Source: an uncultured bacterium (lineage in GTDB: Bacteria > Bacteroidota > Bacteroidia > Bacteroidales > Bacteroidaceae). Taken from it: 64,000 bases of DNA. Shown in pieces: positions 46,576 to 56,160 of the stretch (positions within the stretch are counted from its first letter, which is position 1; every line of letters starts with the position of its first letter). Made by a program: the position numbers and the translations under genes. The notes under the pieces are model-generated. The model searched no databases and was not told where the DNA came from. It was given only the letters and a program-made list of their open reading frames with translations. The stretch is from the NCBI GenBank assembly GCA_905214795.1, contig CAJMNM010000015.1, positions 1-64,000 of the forward strand. Direction: 5' to 3'.

Positions 46576-46623
46576 GTGAGAAAACTCTTTTATATTTTTA
46601 TAAGAGTGTGATTTTATTCAGGT

Positions 46624-49464
46624 TTATTTTTGTTCGGATTCAGAAGTCGTCTGAGCTGGTTTGAACAGCAACTCAACAGAATTTGTGTTTTTGAAGAATT
46701 TTGCTGCAAATTTCTGAATGTCTTTCGGCTTGATTTTCTTAAGCAGTTCATCACTGTTCTTTGGAGCGTCAAAGTTAATTCCTGTTTTGTAATATGACAT
46801 GAGCATATCTAGCCAGTAACCATTGTGCTGTTTCTCCTGTGCTGACTCTTTAAGCATATTCTTTATAACGTTATCCAGTTCTTCTTCTGTAACACCGTTT
46901 TTGATAATGTTGTCAATTTCTTGATAAACAATTGGCTTCAGAACTTCAGCCTTTTCAGGATCACAGTCGAAATTAATCACTATGTTGTAACGTGAATACG
47001 GTTCCTTTACTCCTATACCGCTTACACCAACACCATATGTACCGCCTTGTTCTTCACGTATGGATTTCAGGTAACGGATACTCATAATCTCACTCAATAT
47101 ACCAACTATCGTATTGTCTTTAATGTCGAACTTCTCCGGATAGTTGCATGAGATGATTACTGTTGCTTTTGGAACAGACATTTTGACCTCTATTTCCTTG
47201 GCTGTTTTGCCGTCTTTCATTCTGACGTTGCGGTCAATCCATTTTTCTTTACGATGAAGAGACGGGATGTTACCGATATAACGTTGGGCCAGATTCATGG
47301 CAGAGTCTCTTTCGATATTTCCGACAATGAAGAATGTAAAGTCCGAAGCGTCTGCAATTCGGTCTTTATAGATTTCTTCAACACGGTCTATGGTTATTTT
47401 GTTGATATAATCTTCGTTGAACAGCAATGTACGCGGATTGTAGTTTGTACTGATTTGTGCAAATGAATCTCTCATTACCGTTTGTGGCTGATTGGCCATC
47501 TGTTTCACATAGATAAGATTCTTATCGATCAGGATGCGGTGGGCAAGCGTGTCAAAACGCGGTTCGCAGAAGCGCATGTAAAGCAGCTGCATCATGGTTT
47601 CCGCATCTTTCGGTGTAGAATATCCGTTAATGTTTTCGTATAAATCATTAATAGAAACGTTACATTCTGCTTTTTTACCGGTTAAGACCTTATTCAGAGT
47701 TACCAGATCATATTTGCCGAGACCATAAGCAGACGCGAAACCACCGGCATTGCTTGCTGCCGGCAAGAGATTTATATCATCAATTAAAGAATAGCCTCCG
47801 GGACTGTATGCAGCCAAAAGAACCTGGTCTTTTTCATAATCAGCCTTACGGTATACAACTTTGGCACCGTTACTTAAAGTCCATTCCTCAGCATTGAAAG
47901 CTTTCAGGCGTTTAACCGATTTGACCGGTTGAGGTTCAAGAACTTTATCAATAAGTGTATTGTCAATAGCTTCTTCCTGATAGCGTTCGGGCTTTTCCAG
48001 TTCAGATTTTGTCACGATGTCACGTGCTTCTTGTTCAGTAAGATGAGTAACACCCTCACTGGGGCCTGTAATGAGGATATTCCTGTTGTCTGTTTTCCAC
48101 CAGTGTTTGATTTGGTTAAGGATATCTTCATTTGTAATGGCAGCGATAACCTCACGTGCTGCATTTACATACGCTTCAGTATCAACAAATGGAGACTTCT
48201 CCAAAAAGTTGTCCTGCATTTCTGTGGCGTATTGGTCATTGTCTATTTTATCCTTATTTTTAAGGAATGACTCTAATGAAGTCAGAATGTTGGCTTTTGC
48301 ACGATCAAGTTCAGTCTGAGTGAATCCCCATACATAGATTCTGTTGTTTTCTCTCATAATGGCTTCAAGCGCTTCTTTTTCCATGTTGGGTTTGGCATTG
48401 GCTTGAATGTAATAGGCATGATAGCCGCGACACCATTTTGTGAATCCGATTCCTGCACTTACAAAAGGCATATTGCCTTTCATCGTTAGTTCATGAATAC
48501 GGTCGTTTGCCATGCTGTTGAATAAGCGCAACATATAGCTGTTTTTCAAGTCATTGTATGTCAGTACATTGTTTTGATCATATTCGGGTGTACGGAACAG
48601 ACGAATGACACTGACCTCAGATCTGGTTGCTTCCTTATCTGTGGCCAGACAGAAATAAGTTTCGTCATGAGACGGAATCTCAAAGAACGGACGCTTTTCC
48701 GGATTTGGGATAGCCGGTATGGTTGAGAATATTTTTTTGATTTTCTCTTCCATGACTTTTACGTCAAAGTCTCCTGAGATAGCAATGGCTTCAAGATCTG
48801 TGCGGTACCATTTGTGATAAAAATTGCGTATGGTTTCCGGTTTGAAGTTTTGTATCACATTCAAATCACCGATAACATTACGTTTGGCATATTGTGAGCC
48901 TTTGCATATAACGGCAGAAGTCTGGTTACGCAGGCGCATGCCGCTGTTGTTGCGTGTACGCCATTCTTCGGTGATGACTCCACGTTCGGCTTCAATATCT
49001 TCATCCGTGAGTGAAAGATAATATGACCAGTCATGAAGAATAAGCAGGCAAGTATCAAGTAGGCTCTCGTCTGTGGTTGGTACATCGCTGATATTATACA
49101 CGGTTTCATTTTGTGTTGTATATGCGTTCAGATTACCGCCGAAAGAGATACCGTGGCGTTGTAAGGTGGAAATCATGCTGTTTTCGGGAAAATTTTTGCT
49201 ACCGTTGAAAGCCATGTGTTCCAAAAAGTGTGCCAGACCGTTTTCCTCGTCTGTTTCCAATAGGGCGCCTGCGTCACGTATGATAAAGAATGTGGCACGG
49301 TCTTTTGGCTCTTCGTTATGTCTGAGGTAATAAGTAATGCCGTTGGGCAACTTTCCGATTACTACGCCTGTGTCGGCTTTTACAACCTTGTTCCAGTCTA
49401 TTGGCTGGGCATGGCAGACGAGTGCCGACAGTGCAAAAAGTAAGAAAAAGATTTTAGTTTTCAT
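46624..49464 (-). CDS. Secreted M16 (insulinase-type) zinc peptidase, two-lobed
   Basis: From ATG 49464 the protein has 946 residues; the longer frame at 49509 begins inside the promoter box. A signal peptide (about 1-20, ending VCHAQ) precedes an M16 catalytic half with the inverted zinc motif HFLEH (79-83) and the downstream Glu in ERGVITEEW. A second, inactive M16 half follows (about 520-940). M16 enzymes degrade peptides in a closed chamber; the Bacteroidetes form is periplasmic or surface-bound. A perfect -7 box TATTTTTG lies at 49499-49506. It is monocistronic. Confidence 0.92.
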   Translation of the reverse strand: MKTKIFFLLFALSALVCHAQPIDWNKVVKADTGVVIGKLPNGITYYLRHNEEPKDRATFFIIRDAGALLETDEENGLAHFLEHMAFNGSKNFPENSMISTLQRHGISFGGNLNAYTTQNETVYNISDVPTTDESLLDTCLLILHDWSYYLSLTDEDIEAERGVITEEWRTRNNSGMRLRNQTSAVICKGSQYAKRNVIGDLNVIQNFKPETIRNFYHKWYRTDLEAIAISGDFDVKVMEEKIKKIFSTIPAIPNPEKRPFFEIPSHDETYFCLATDKEATRSEVSVIRLFRTPEYDQNNVLTYNDLKNSYMLRLFNSMANDRIHELTMKGNMPFVSAGIGFTKWCRGYHAYYIQANAKPNMEKEALEAIMRENNRIYVWGFTQTELDRAKANILTSLESFLKNKDKIDNDQYATEMQDNFLEKSPFVDTEAYVNAAREVIAAITNEDILNQIKHWWKTDNRNILITGPSEGVTHLTEQEARDIVTKSELEKPERYQEEAIDNTLIDKVLEPQPVKSVKRLKAFNAEEWTLSNGAKVVYRKADYEKDQVLLAAYSPGGYSLIDDINLLPAASNAGGFASAYGLGKYDLVTLNKVLTGKKAECNVSINDLYENINGYSTPKDAETMMQLLYMRFCEPRFDTLAHRILIDKNLIYVKQMANQPQTVMRDSFAQISTNYNPRTLLFNEDYINKITIDRVEEIYKDRIADASDFTFFIVGNIERDSAMNLAQRYIGNIPSLHRKEKWIDRNVRMKDGKTAKEIEVKMSVPKATVIISCNYPEKFDIKDNTIVGILSEIMSIRYLKSIREEQGGTYGVGVSGIGVKEPYSRYNIVINFDCDPEKAEVLKPIVYQEIDNIIKNGVTEEELDNVIKNMLKESAQEKQHNGYWLDMLMSYYKTGINFDAPKNSDELLKKIKPKDIQKFAAKFFKNTNSVELLFKPAQTTSESEQK

Positions 49465-49498
49465 GCTCTGATATTTTATAATGATTCTAATTAATTTG

Positions 49499-49506
49499 CA
49501 AAAATA
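49499..49506 (-). promoter_or_regulatory. -7 promoter box for the M16 peptidase
   Basis: TATTTTTG on the minus strand matches TAnnTTTG and excludes the upstream in-frame start at 49509. Confidence 0.5.
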
Positions 49507-49576
49507 CAATTTGTTTATGTGACATGATTGATTTTAGAAAAAATTAATGTATTGTTGGGGGAGAGGTTTTTATAAA

Positions 49577-49621
49577 ATAATCCGATAACAGGTCGTTACA
49601 TTGTCTTGTTATCGGATTATT
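49577..49621 (-). terminator. Terminator after the acyl-CoA synthetase
   Basis: AATAATCCGATAACA (from 49577) pairs with TGTTATCGGATTATT (to 49621) with an intervening loop of about 16 bases. Confidence 0.8.
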
Positions 49622-49646
49622 TAGAATATGCAGCTAAATCATAAAA

Positions 49647-51323
49647 TTATTGTTTAGCTTTCTGATTATCCTTTTCACGGATTTCCACACGTCTGATTTT
49701 TCCGCTGATTGTTTTCGGAAGTTCATCGACAAATTCTATGACGCGAGGGTATTTATAAGGTGCTGTCACTTGTTTAACATGGTCTTGAAGGTTTTTAATC
49801 AAAACCTCTTTTGTCATGTCTCTATATTCTTTGTTTAATACAATCGTCGCTTTGACAACCTGACCGCGGATTTCATCCGGAACACCGGTAATGGCACATT
49901 CCAGAACAGCCGGATGAGTCATCAGTGCGCTTTCAACTTCAAACGGGCCGATTCGGTAACCGGAACTTTTTATGACATCATCGGTTCGCCCTACAAACCA
50001 GTAGTAACCGTCTTCGTCACGCCATGCCACATCGCCCGTATAATAGATATTATCGTGCCAAGCCTGTCGGGTCAGTTCCGGATCGCGGTAATATTCTTTA
50101 AACAGGCCAAGTGGTTTGCCACGGTCTGTACGGATGACAATCTGTCCCTGTTCATTTACACCTGCCGGCGTGCCGTCAGCTTTCAGCAGGTCTATGTCAT
50201 ATTGTGGATTGGGGACTCCCATTGAACCCGGTTTAGGTGTCATCCAAGGGAATGTGGCAATGGTCAGTGTGGTTTCAGTCTGTCCGAACCCTTCCATGAG
50301 TTTTATTCCGGTTTGTTGATAGAACAGTTCGTATACAGCCGGATTAAGTGCTTCGCCCGCAATTGTGCAATATTTCAGTGAAGACAAGTCATATTTGCTC
50401 AAATCTTCGCGTATAAGGAATCTGAATACGGTTGGAGGAGCACATAATGAAGTGATGCGATATTCCTGAATACGTTGAAGGATGTCTGTCGCATGAAACT
50501 TTTCGTGGTCGTATACAAACACTGTTGCTCCGGCTATCCATTGACCGTACAGTTTACCCCATACGGCTTTTCCCCAACCAGTATCGGCAACGGTCAGATG
50601 AAGACTGTCTTTATGCAGATTATGCCAGAAGCAACCTGTGACGATATGGCCCAACGGATAGGTAAAATCGTGTGCGACCATTTTAGGGCCGCCTGTTGTA
50701 CCGGATGTAAAATACATCAGCATGATATCGTCATTGGTATTCGGATGTTCAGGACGTACAAATGTCGCGGCTTTTTCAATACCTTTATGAAAATCTTTAA
50801 AGCCTTCGGGAATCATAGGCCCTACTGACATAACAGTTTTGACGGTAGGCGATTCCGTTAAGGAGTCTTGCACATGTTTCAGGATAATCTCGTCGCCGGC
50901 ACACACTATCATTTTAATACCGGCGGCATTGTTTCTGTATACAATATCCTTTTTAGTCAGAAGGTGGGTTGCCGGTATAACGATGGCGCCTAATTTGTGG
51001 AGCGCGATGATTGCAAACCAGAATTCATACCTTCTTTTGAGGATTAGCATAACCCTGTCGCCATGTCCGATGCCGAGTGAGCGGAAATAAGAGGCGGTAC
51101 GGTCTGTATAGTCTTTTATTTCTGAAAAAGTAAAATCGTGGTGAACACCATGATCGTTTGTCCAGCAAAGGGCAATCTTGTCAGGTGCTTCTTCTGCCCA
51201 GGCGTCTACTACATCATAACCGAAATTAAAGTTTTCGGGGACCTTTACATGAAAATTTTTCTTAAAATCTTCTTGTGATGTAAATTTTGTTTGATCGAGA
51301 AATTTTTCGAGCATATTTGTCAT
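49647..51323 (-). CDS. AMP-forming acyl-CoA synthetase (medium/short chain type)
   Basis: The 558-residue enzyme has the AMP-binding P-loop YFTSGTTGGPK, the aryl/acyl motif GFGQTETT, the hinge YYTGDVAWRDEDGYYWFVGRTDD, and the C-terminal catalytic Lys in PKTISGKIRR. It makes an acyl-AMP and then acyl-CoA; sequence features fit the medium-chain/acetate-like group, but the acid cannot be named. A Met four residues in (51314) is also a possible start. A perfect -7 box TACCTTTG (51366-51373, minus) lies upstream. Confidence 0.9.
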   Translation of the reverse strand: MTNMLEKFLDQTKFTSQEDFKKNFHVKVPENFNFGYDVVDAWAEEAPDKIALCWTNDHGVHHDFTFSEIKDYTDRTASYFRSLGIGHGDRVMLILKRRYEFWFAIIALHKLGAIVIPATHLLTKKDIVYRNNAAGIKMIVCAGDEIILKHVQDSLTESPTVKTVMSVGPMIPEGFKDFHKGIEKAATFVRPEHPNTNDDIMLMYFTSGTTGGPKMVAHDFTYPLGHIVTGCFWHNLHKDSLHLTVADTGWGKAVWGKLYGQWIAGATVFVYDHEKFHATDILQRIQEYRITSLCAPPTVFRFLIREDLSKYDLSSLKYCTIAGEALNPAVYELFYQQTGIKLMEGFGQTETTLTIATFPWMTPKPGSMGVPNPQYDIDLLKADGTPAGVNEQGQIVIRTDRGKPLGLFKEYYRDPELTRQAWHDNIYYTGDVAWRDEDGYYWFVGRTDDVIKSSGYRIGPFEVESALMTHPAVLECAITGVPDEIRGQVVKATIVLNKEYRDMTKEVLIKNLQDHVKQVTAPYKYPRVIEFVDELPKTISGKIRRVEIREKDNQKAKQ

Positions 51324-51500
51324 TAATGAGCCTTTCTTACTTACTCTTTATAAGTTTTTCCGCTTCAAAGGTAATAAAAATAACTGTGATGAAGCGGATA
51401 ATTTCATTTAAAATTATTGCAATGCGATAGGTTTCTTTTCTTTATTGTTCTTCAAAAGGCATTTTTTTGTTTGTTAAGGAGATGAAAATTAGATATGTTT

Positions 51501-54116
51501 TCATCCGATATCTACCACTGTAATACCGGCACCGCCAAATTGTACATGCTCGTCACGATAGTTACTTACAGCTCTCACCGTCTGTAAATATTGTCTCACC
51601 AATGTGCGTAAAATACCGTTACCAGTACCATGAAGAATGCGTACACGGGATATGCCGAGTAAGATGGCGTCGTCTATGAAATAAGTGACGGCCTGTATGG
51701 CCTCGTCTCCTCTCATTCCTCTGATGTCAATGTCCTGTTTAAAGCTCAGTTTCTTTTCGTAAACGGCATCCTGAGTTTGCTTGCTGATGTAGGTGTTGGC
51801 TTTCAGTATAGGTTTTTCCGGTGGGGTGGCCCGTTCCAGACGGTCGGCTTTGACGTTGGTGCGCATCATACCAAAAGTGACAATGGCGTTTTTACCGTCG
51901 ATTTCTTCAATTTCACCAACTGTTGTCTGGCCTTTTATGCGCACCGTGTCACCCACGGCCAATGGCTTGTTTCGTAGGGCCGCTTCGCGTGCGGCTTGTT
52001 CGTTGCGCAACTGTTCGTCCGCTTTTTTATTGGCGGCCTCGGTGGCTTTTCTTTCTTTCCTTTCGGCCTGACGCTTTTTGCGCTCCATGAGTTGCTGCAT
52101 TTTACGGGCAATCTTATCCTCCTGGTGCTTTTGTTCTATTTCGTCTATTTTTGCTTTGAAGTCATCAAGTTCCTGGCGGGCGTGGCGTGTCTTTTCTTTT
52201 TCGGCCTGTACCTCGCGTATCATTTTGATGGTATTCTCTATCTTTGCGTTAGATTGTTGCAACAATTGTGCGGCTTCGTCTTTGGCTTGTTTCAGTATGT
52301 CCTTACGGCTTTGCTGCAGTTCTGTAATCTCGGCCTCATATCGTGCAATGGTTTTTTCCATCTCTTTTTCACGCTGATGGATAGACTGCCGTTTGTTTTC
52401 CCAGTATCGTTTGTCACGCATGATGTCTTGCAGATATTTGTCCGCATTGATATATTCCATGCCGACCAGATTTGAGGCCTCTGCAATCACATCTTCCGGA
52501 ATGCCGATTTTACGTGCGATTTCCACCGCGAACGAGCTGCCCGGATTACCTATTTCCAGTTGGAAAAGAGCCTGCATGTGTTGTCTGTCATAAAGCATGG
52601 CGCCATTGACAACCCCTTCGTGGTTCTCGGCAAAATGTTTCAGGTTCTGGTAGTGTGTCGTGATTACTCCAAAACTTTTTTTCTGGTTGAACCGTTTAAG
52701 CACAGCCTCGGCTATGGCACCGCCGATTTGCGGTTCTGTACCTCCTCCGAATTCGTCAATAAGCAGCAGACTGGTGCCTCCGCAATATTTCATCATGTTT
52801 TTCATGTTGAGCAGATGGCTGGAGTAGGTACTTAAATCGTTTTCAATACTTTGCTCGTCACCGATGTCAATGAATATGCTGTCGAATATACCCGTTGTCG
52901 AACATTCCTTGAGCGGGACCGGAAGTCCGCATTGCAGCATATATTGCAGCAGTCCGACGGTTTTCAGACATACAGATTTTCCGCCGGCATTCGGTCCTGA
53001 GATAATCAGAATGCGCTTGTGTCTGTTCAGCATGATGTCTAGCGGCACAACCGTTTTATTGTGCCGTTGCAATGACAGTGCCAGCAACGGATGCACCGCG
53101 CCATACCAGTCTATGATGGGGTAGTGCTTTATTTCGGGCGTGATGGCTTTGAACTGCACGGCCATGTGGGCTTTGGCTCTGATAAAGTCAATTTCTGCAA
53201 GGAATTCATACGATTTGATGATTTCGCTATAATATGGACGGACTAAAGCTGTGAATTCCTGTAATATACGGATAATCTCACGCCGTTCCTCACTTTCAAG
53301 TTCACGTATGCGGTTATTGGCCTCCACAACTTCAGCCGGTTCAATGAAGACTGTTTTTCCTGTAGCCGACTCATCGTGTACAATACCTTTGATTTTCCGT
53401 TTCAGCGCCGGTGCTACCGGTATGACCAGACGACCGTCGCGCATGGTTGGGGTGACATCCTTATCCACAACACCATCTTGCTGGGCGCTTCTTAGTATAC
53501 CATTCAGCGTTCGTGATATGCTGTTTTCAATGCTTGACAGTTCTCTCCGGATGCGAAGCAGTTCGGATGACGCTGTGTCTTTTATTTTCCCGTATTTGTC
53601 CAAGATGTCTCCTATACGGCGGATAAGCTGCGGAAAAACCATCACGTGACGTGTCAGCTTGAGAAGCGCCGGATAGCGGACATTAACTTTTTGTTGCGGT
53701 TCTTCGTCGTCGGGGTGTGCTTCGTCTTCACTGCAACCTGTTTCATTGTCGTCAACAGACGTTATTGTGTTGCCTTCTTCATCGCGCGTCAGAAAACGAA
53801 CGATGTCGGCAATGGTTTCAAGCGAACGTTTAAGGTCAAAAAGTTCCTGTTCATCAAGATAGGTACCCTCAACTCTGATACGTTTCACCGCGTCACGCAC
53901 GTCATAAAAATTCTGTTCCGGAAAATCTTCTTCTCCTTCCATGATGCGAAGAAATTCGCGGGTCTGTGATTGAATTTCTTTCAGTTGTTTGGCATCTTTC
54001 AGGAAATGCATTCCGGCTACGCGTTCAACACCGAGCGGACTGAGACAGTGGGTTTCCAGTATATGGCGAACCTCATCAAATCCTATTTTATTTTCAAAAT
54101 TTTGTGGGTATATCAT
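51501..54116 (-). CDS. mutS2: Endonuclease MutS2 with Smr domain
   Basis: From ATG 54116 (MIYPQNFENKIGFDE) the protein has 871 residues, somewhat longer than the B. subtilis form. It shows the MutS core and ATPase (Walker A ISGPNAGGKSVCLKT, LLIDEFGGGTEP), a long coiled coil (about 520-710), and the C-terminal Smr nuclease domain (DIRGMRGDEAIQ, ILHGTGNGILR). MutS2 suppresses homologous recombination or rescues collided ribosomes, depending on species. An acidic insert at about 122-146 is extra. The in-frame start at 54140 lies in the -7 box, so it is rejected. Confidence 0.93.
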   Translation of the reverse strand: MIYPQNFENKIGFDEVRHILETHCLSPLGVERVAGMHFLKDAKQLKEIQSQTREFLRIMEGEEDFPEQNFYDVRDAVKRIRVEGTYLDEQELFDLKRSLETIADIVRFLTRDEEGNTITSVDDNETGCSEDEAHPDDEEPQQKVNVRYPALLKLTRHVMVFPQLIRRIGDILDKYGKIKDTASSELLRIRRELSSIENSISRTLNGILRSAQQDGVVDKDVTPTMRDGRLVIPVAPALKRKIKGIVHDESATGKTVFIEPAEVVEANNRIRELESEERREIIRILQEFTALVRPYYSEIIKSYEFLAEIDFIRAKAHMAVQFKAITPEIKHYPIIDWYGAVHPLLALSLQRHNKTVVPLDIMLNRHKRILIISGPNAGGKSVCLKTVGLLQYMLQCGLPVPLKECSTTGIFDSIFIDIGDEQSIENDLSTYSSHLLNMKNMMKYCGGTSLLLIDEFGGGTEPQIGGAIAEAVLKRFNQKKSFGVITTHYQNLKHFAENHEGVVNGAMLYDRQHMQALFQLEIGNPGSSFAVEIARKIGIPEDVIAEASNLVGMEYINADKYLQDIMRDKRYWENKRQSIHQREKEMEKTIARYEAEITELQQSRKDILKQAKDEAAQLLQQSNAKIENTIKMIREVQAEKEKTRHARQELDDFKAKIDEIEQKHQEDKIARKMQQLMERKKRQAERKERKATEAANKKADEQLRNEQAAREAALRNKPLAVGDTVRIKGQTTVGEIEEIDGKNAIVTFGMMRTNVKADRLERATPPEKPILKANTYISKQTQDAVYEKKLSFKQDIDIRGMRGDEAIQAVTYFIDDAILLGISRVRILHGTGNGILRTLVRQYLQTVRAVSNYRDEHVQFGGAGITVVDIG

Positions 54117-54137
54117 GATTTCAGTCTGATTTGTCGG

Positions 54138-54145
54138 CAAAGTTA
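54138..54145 (-). promoter_or_regulatory. -7 promoter box for mutS2
   Basis: TAACTTTG on the minus strand, 21 bp before the chosen start. No clear -33 partner. Confidence 0.5.
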
Positions 54146-54237
54146 CAAAAAGAAACGTAAAATCAGTCCGGATGCCGGATATAGTATCATTAAAACGTGA
54201 ATTAACGACAGTGATGTGCTATCTGTAAAAAAGTAAG

Positions 54238-54270
54238 GAGGCCATCTCAAATTTATTTTGAGACAGCCTC
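54238..54270 (-). terminator. Terminator of the accessory redox cluster
   Basis: GAGGC.ATCTCAAA pairs with TTTTGAGA.AGCCTC with a short loop; it lies 28 bp past the RibD-like gene stop. Confidence 0.75.
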
Positions 54271-54297
54271 GTCTGTGTGGAACATGTAAAGTTTAAT

Positions 54298-54981
54298 TTA
54301 TCGTACTGAATACCGGACCCAAATAGTGCCGTTATCTAATTGCTGCACACTTTTCAACTTTAACATGAATGGTTCACTGGATATATTAATCCCATCAAAA
54401 GAAGCAGCGAATCCAGCCCGTCCATCGATAGCCGGAGCGAACATCATGCTTACCTCATCAATCAATCCGGCTGTAAGGAAAGCGCCGTTAATATGTCCTC
54501 CTCCCACTACAGCCATACGTTCCACGCCAAATTCACATCGCAAGATTTCCATTGCTTTTGAAAGATCTATATGTTGCTCACCCGCAGCAATCCATGAGAT
54601 ATCCATGCTCTCCAGATATTGAAGATATTCTATGCATGCTTGCTGGCTTACAATACAAATTAACGGCAGATTCTCTACAATGCCGGAATTCCAAAGTAAC
54701 TCTCCTTTTGTATCTACAGACAGAGTATATGCAGATGTTGCCGTCATTTTCTTGAAAGAATCTTTGCCTATGGAAGTTTTGCTGACAGGCTTAAATACAC
54801 CTTCTTTGGCATTGTGCATCTTCATTGTAATCTTTCCGCTAAGGTGCGACGGTGTTCCTATGGCTTCGAGAGCATCATAATAATTGTTTGTGTCATCAAT
54901 TTTTTCTGTCATCGAGCAGTCAATCCTGCCGTCAAGACTGGCCATCATGTGGCAGATGATATAAGGTCTATCCATTTTCAT
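54298..54981 (-). CDS. RibD C-terminal/dihydrofolate-reductase-fold reductase
   Basis: The 227-residue protein opens PYIICHMMASLDGRIDCSMTE, the usual start of stand-alone RibD_C proteins, and has the NADPH-binding stretch MAVVGGGHINGAFLTAGLIDEV. In riboflavin synthesis the domain reduces the ribosyl side chain, but stand-alone copies in accessory clusters are mostly unassigned reductases. A Met two residues in is an alternative start. It is the last gene of the minus-strand cluster and lies 31 bp after the flavodoxin. Confidence 0.88.
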   Translation of the reverse strand: MKMDRPYIICHMMASLDGRIDCSMTEKIDDTNNYYDALEAIGTPSHLSGKITMKMHNAKEGVFKPVSKTSIGKDSFKKMTATSAYTLSVDTKGELLWNSGIVENLPLICIVSQQACIEYLQYLESMDISWIAAGEQHIDLSKAMEILRCEFGVERMAVVGGGHINGAFLTAGLIDEVSMMFAPAIDGRAGFAASFDGINISSEPFMLKLKSVQQLDNGTIWVRYSVR

Positions 54982-55012
54982 TCTCTATTTTAGATCATTT
55001 CTGCATATTCTG

Positions 55013-55627
55013 TTATTTCATAAATAAACCGTCCAGCCAGTCTGTAACGACTTGTTTTGTACGGTCTTTTGACTTTTGAGCAATACTTCCTTTTATGGCG
55101 ATTCCCTTTAACAAGACACTCCCGGCACAAGCCTTGCTTAGTTTTTTCTCGGTACTTGAAATTCCACTTCCCTCATGGGTACAGAATGGGATAACCGTCT
55201 TTCCTTGCCAATTATGTTTTTCAATAAAAGTATATACCGCCATCGGCATATCTCCCCACCAATTAGGATAGCCTATAAAAACCACATCATAGTCTTCAAC
55301 AGGAACGTCCCCCTTTATTGCAGGGCGGGCATTATCATCTTTTTCCTGCTTGGCTATTTCAATACATTCTTTATAAGTACTGGGATAAGGAGTTGCTGTT
55401 TCTATATGAAACAACTTTCCTCCTGTATGCTCTGAAATGATTTCCGCAACGATTTGGGTGTTTCCTTTTTTGATGCACCCTACATTGTAGTTTTCGCCTG
55501 CTCTTGAAAAAAATGCGACAAGTATTCTCTTTTCCATTGTATCTGTTACATTTGTTTTATCTTGGGCATATGCTGAAAAACCTATGCCCAAGATTATCAT
55601 TAAAATAGATATAATTCCTTTTTTCAT
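55013..55627 (-). CDS. Exported flavodoxin-like protein
   Basis: The 204-residue protein has a signal peptide (about 1-21, ending FSAYAQ), then a flavodoxin fold: FFSRAGENYNVG is the FMN phosphate loop, and VFIGYPNWWGDMPMAVYTF the isoalloxazine-binding loop. Export of a flavodoxin to the periplasm is unusual but recurs in Bacteroidetes. It probably passes electrons to cluster partners; the partner is unknown. It is in tandem with acetyltransferase and SDR genes upstream. Confidence 0.9.
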   Translation of the reverse strand: MKKGIISILMIILGIGFSAYAQDKTNVTDTMEKRILVAFFSRAGENYNVGCIKKGNTQIVAEIISEHTGGKLFHIETATPYPSTYKECIEIAKQEKDDNARPAIKGDVPVEDYDVVFIGYPNWWGDMPMAVYTFIEKHNWQGKTVIPFCTHEGSGISSTEKKLSKACAGSVLLKGIAIKGSIAQKSKDRTKQVVTDWLDGLFMK

Positions 55628-55638
55628 CTCATATCGAT

Positions 55639-56160
55639 TTATATTTTTCTAATTATTCGTGCCGGATTTCCGGCCACTATGGTATCGGGTTCAACATCAT
55701 GTGTGACGACACTGCCTGCCCCGACTACACTGTTCTCACCAACCGTTACCCCCGGAAGAATGGTGGCTCCGGCACCTATCCATGCTCTTCGGCAGATGTG
55801 TATGGGTTTGCAAGTAATCACCATACGGTTCTCAAGGTCGTGATTATTTGATATGAGTTGCACGTTGGCTGCAATCTGAACATCATCATCGATTGTAATG
55901 CCGCCGGCCGACATCATCAGACAGCCATTCATGATAATAACGTTATTCCCAATCTTCACATTATGTGGGCGAATGACGGTAAGCGGAGTATTCACCCTGT
56001 TGTTTGCTCCCATGCTTGGGAAAAGCTTGTGTAGCAGATTGTCATATTCTTCCGTCATTGGCATGGTATGGTTAAGCCGGAACACAAGTTGTGCATGTTC
56101 TTTGGCTAAGGCAAGTTCTTTTGCGCTCTGATGCGCACAGTCAATTCTGATTTCTTTCAT
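55639..56160 (-). CDS. Left-handed beta-helix sugar O-acetyltransferase (maltose/galactoside type)
   Basis: From ATG 56160 the protein has 173 residues. The middle and C-terminal parts show hexapeptide repeats (VIRPHNVKIGNNVII, ITIDDDVQIAANVQL, IGAGATILPGVTVGENSVVGAGSVV) and the end GNPARIIRKI. The catalytic His is in SNNHDLENR. Such enzymes acetylate sugars from acetyl-CoA in the cytoplasm; the acceptor is unknown. The longer frame at 56214 would overlap the SDR by 74 bp; the chosen start overlaps it by 20 bp. Confidence 0.85.
   Translation of the reverse strand: MKEIRIDCAHQSAKELALAKEHAQLVFRLNHTMPMTEEYDNLLHKLFPSMGANNRVNTPLTVIRPHNVKIGNNVIIMNGCLMMSAGGITIDDDVQIAANVQLISNNHDLENRMVITCKPIHICRRAWIGAGATILPGVTVGENSVVGAGSVVTHDVEPDTIVAGNPARIIRKI

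Noticed and set aside
46397..46579. 60-codon plus-strand ORF after the EF-G paralogue
   Set aside because: It spans two terminator hairpins between converging genes.
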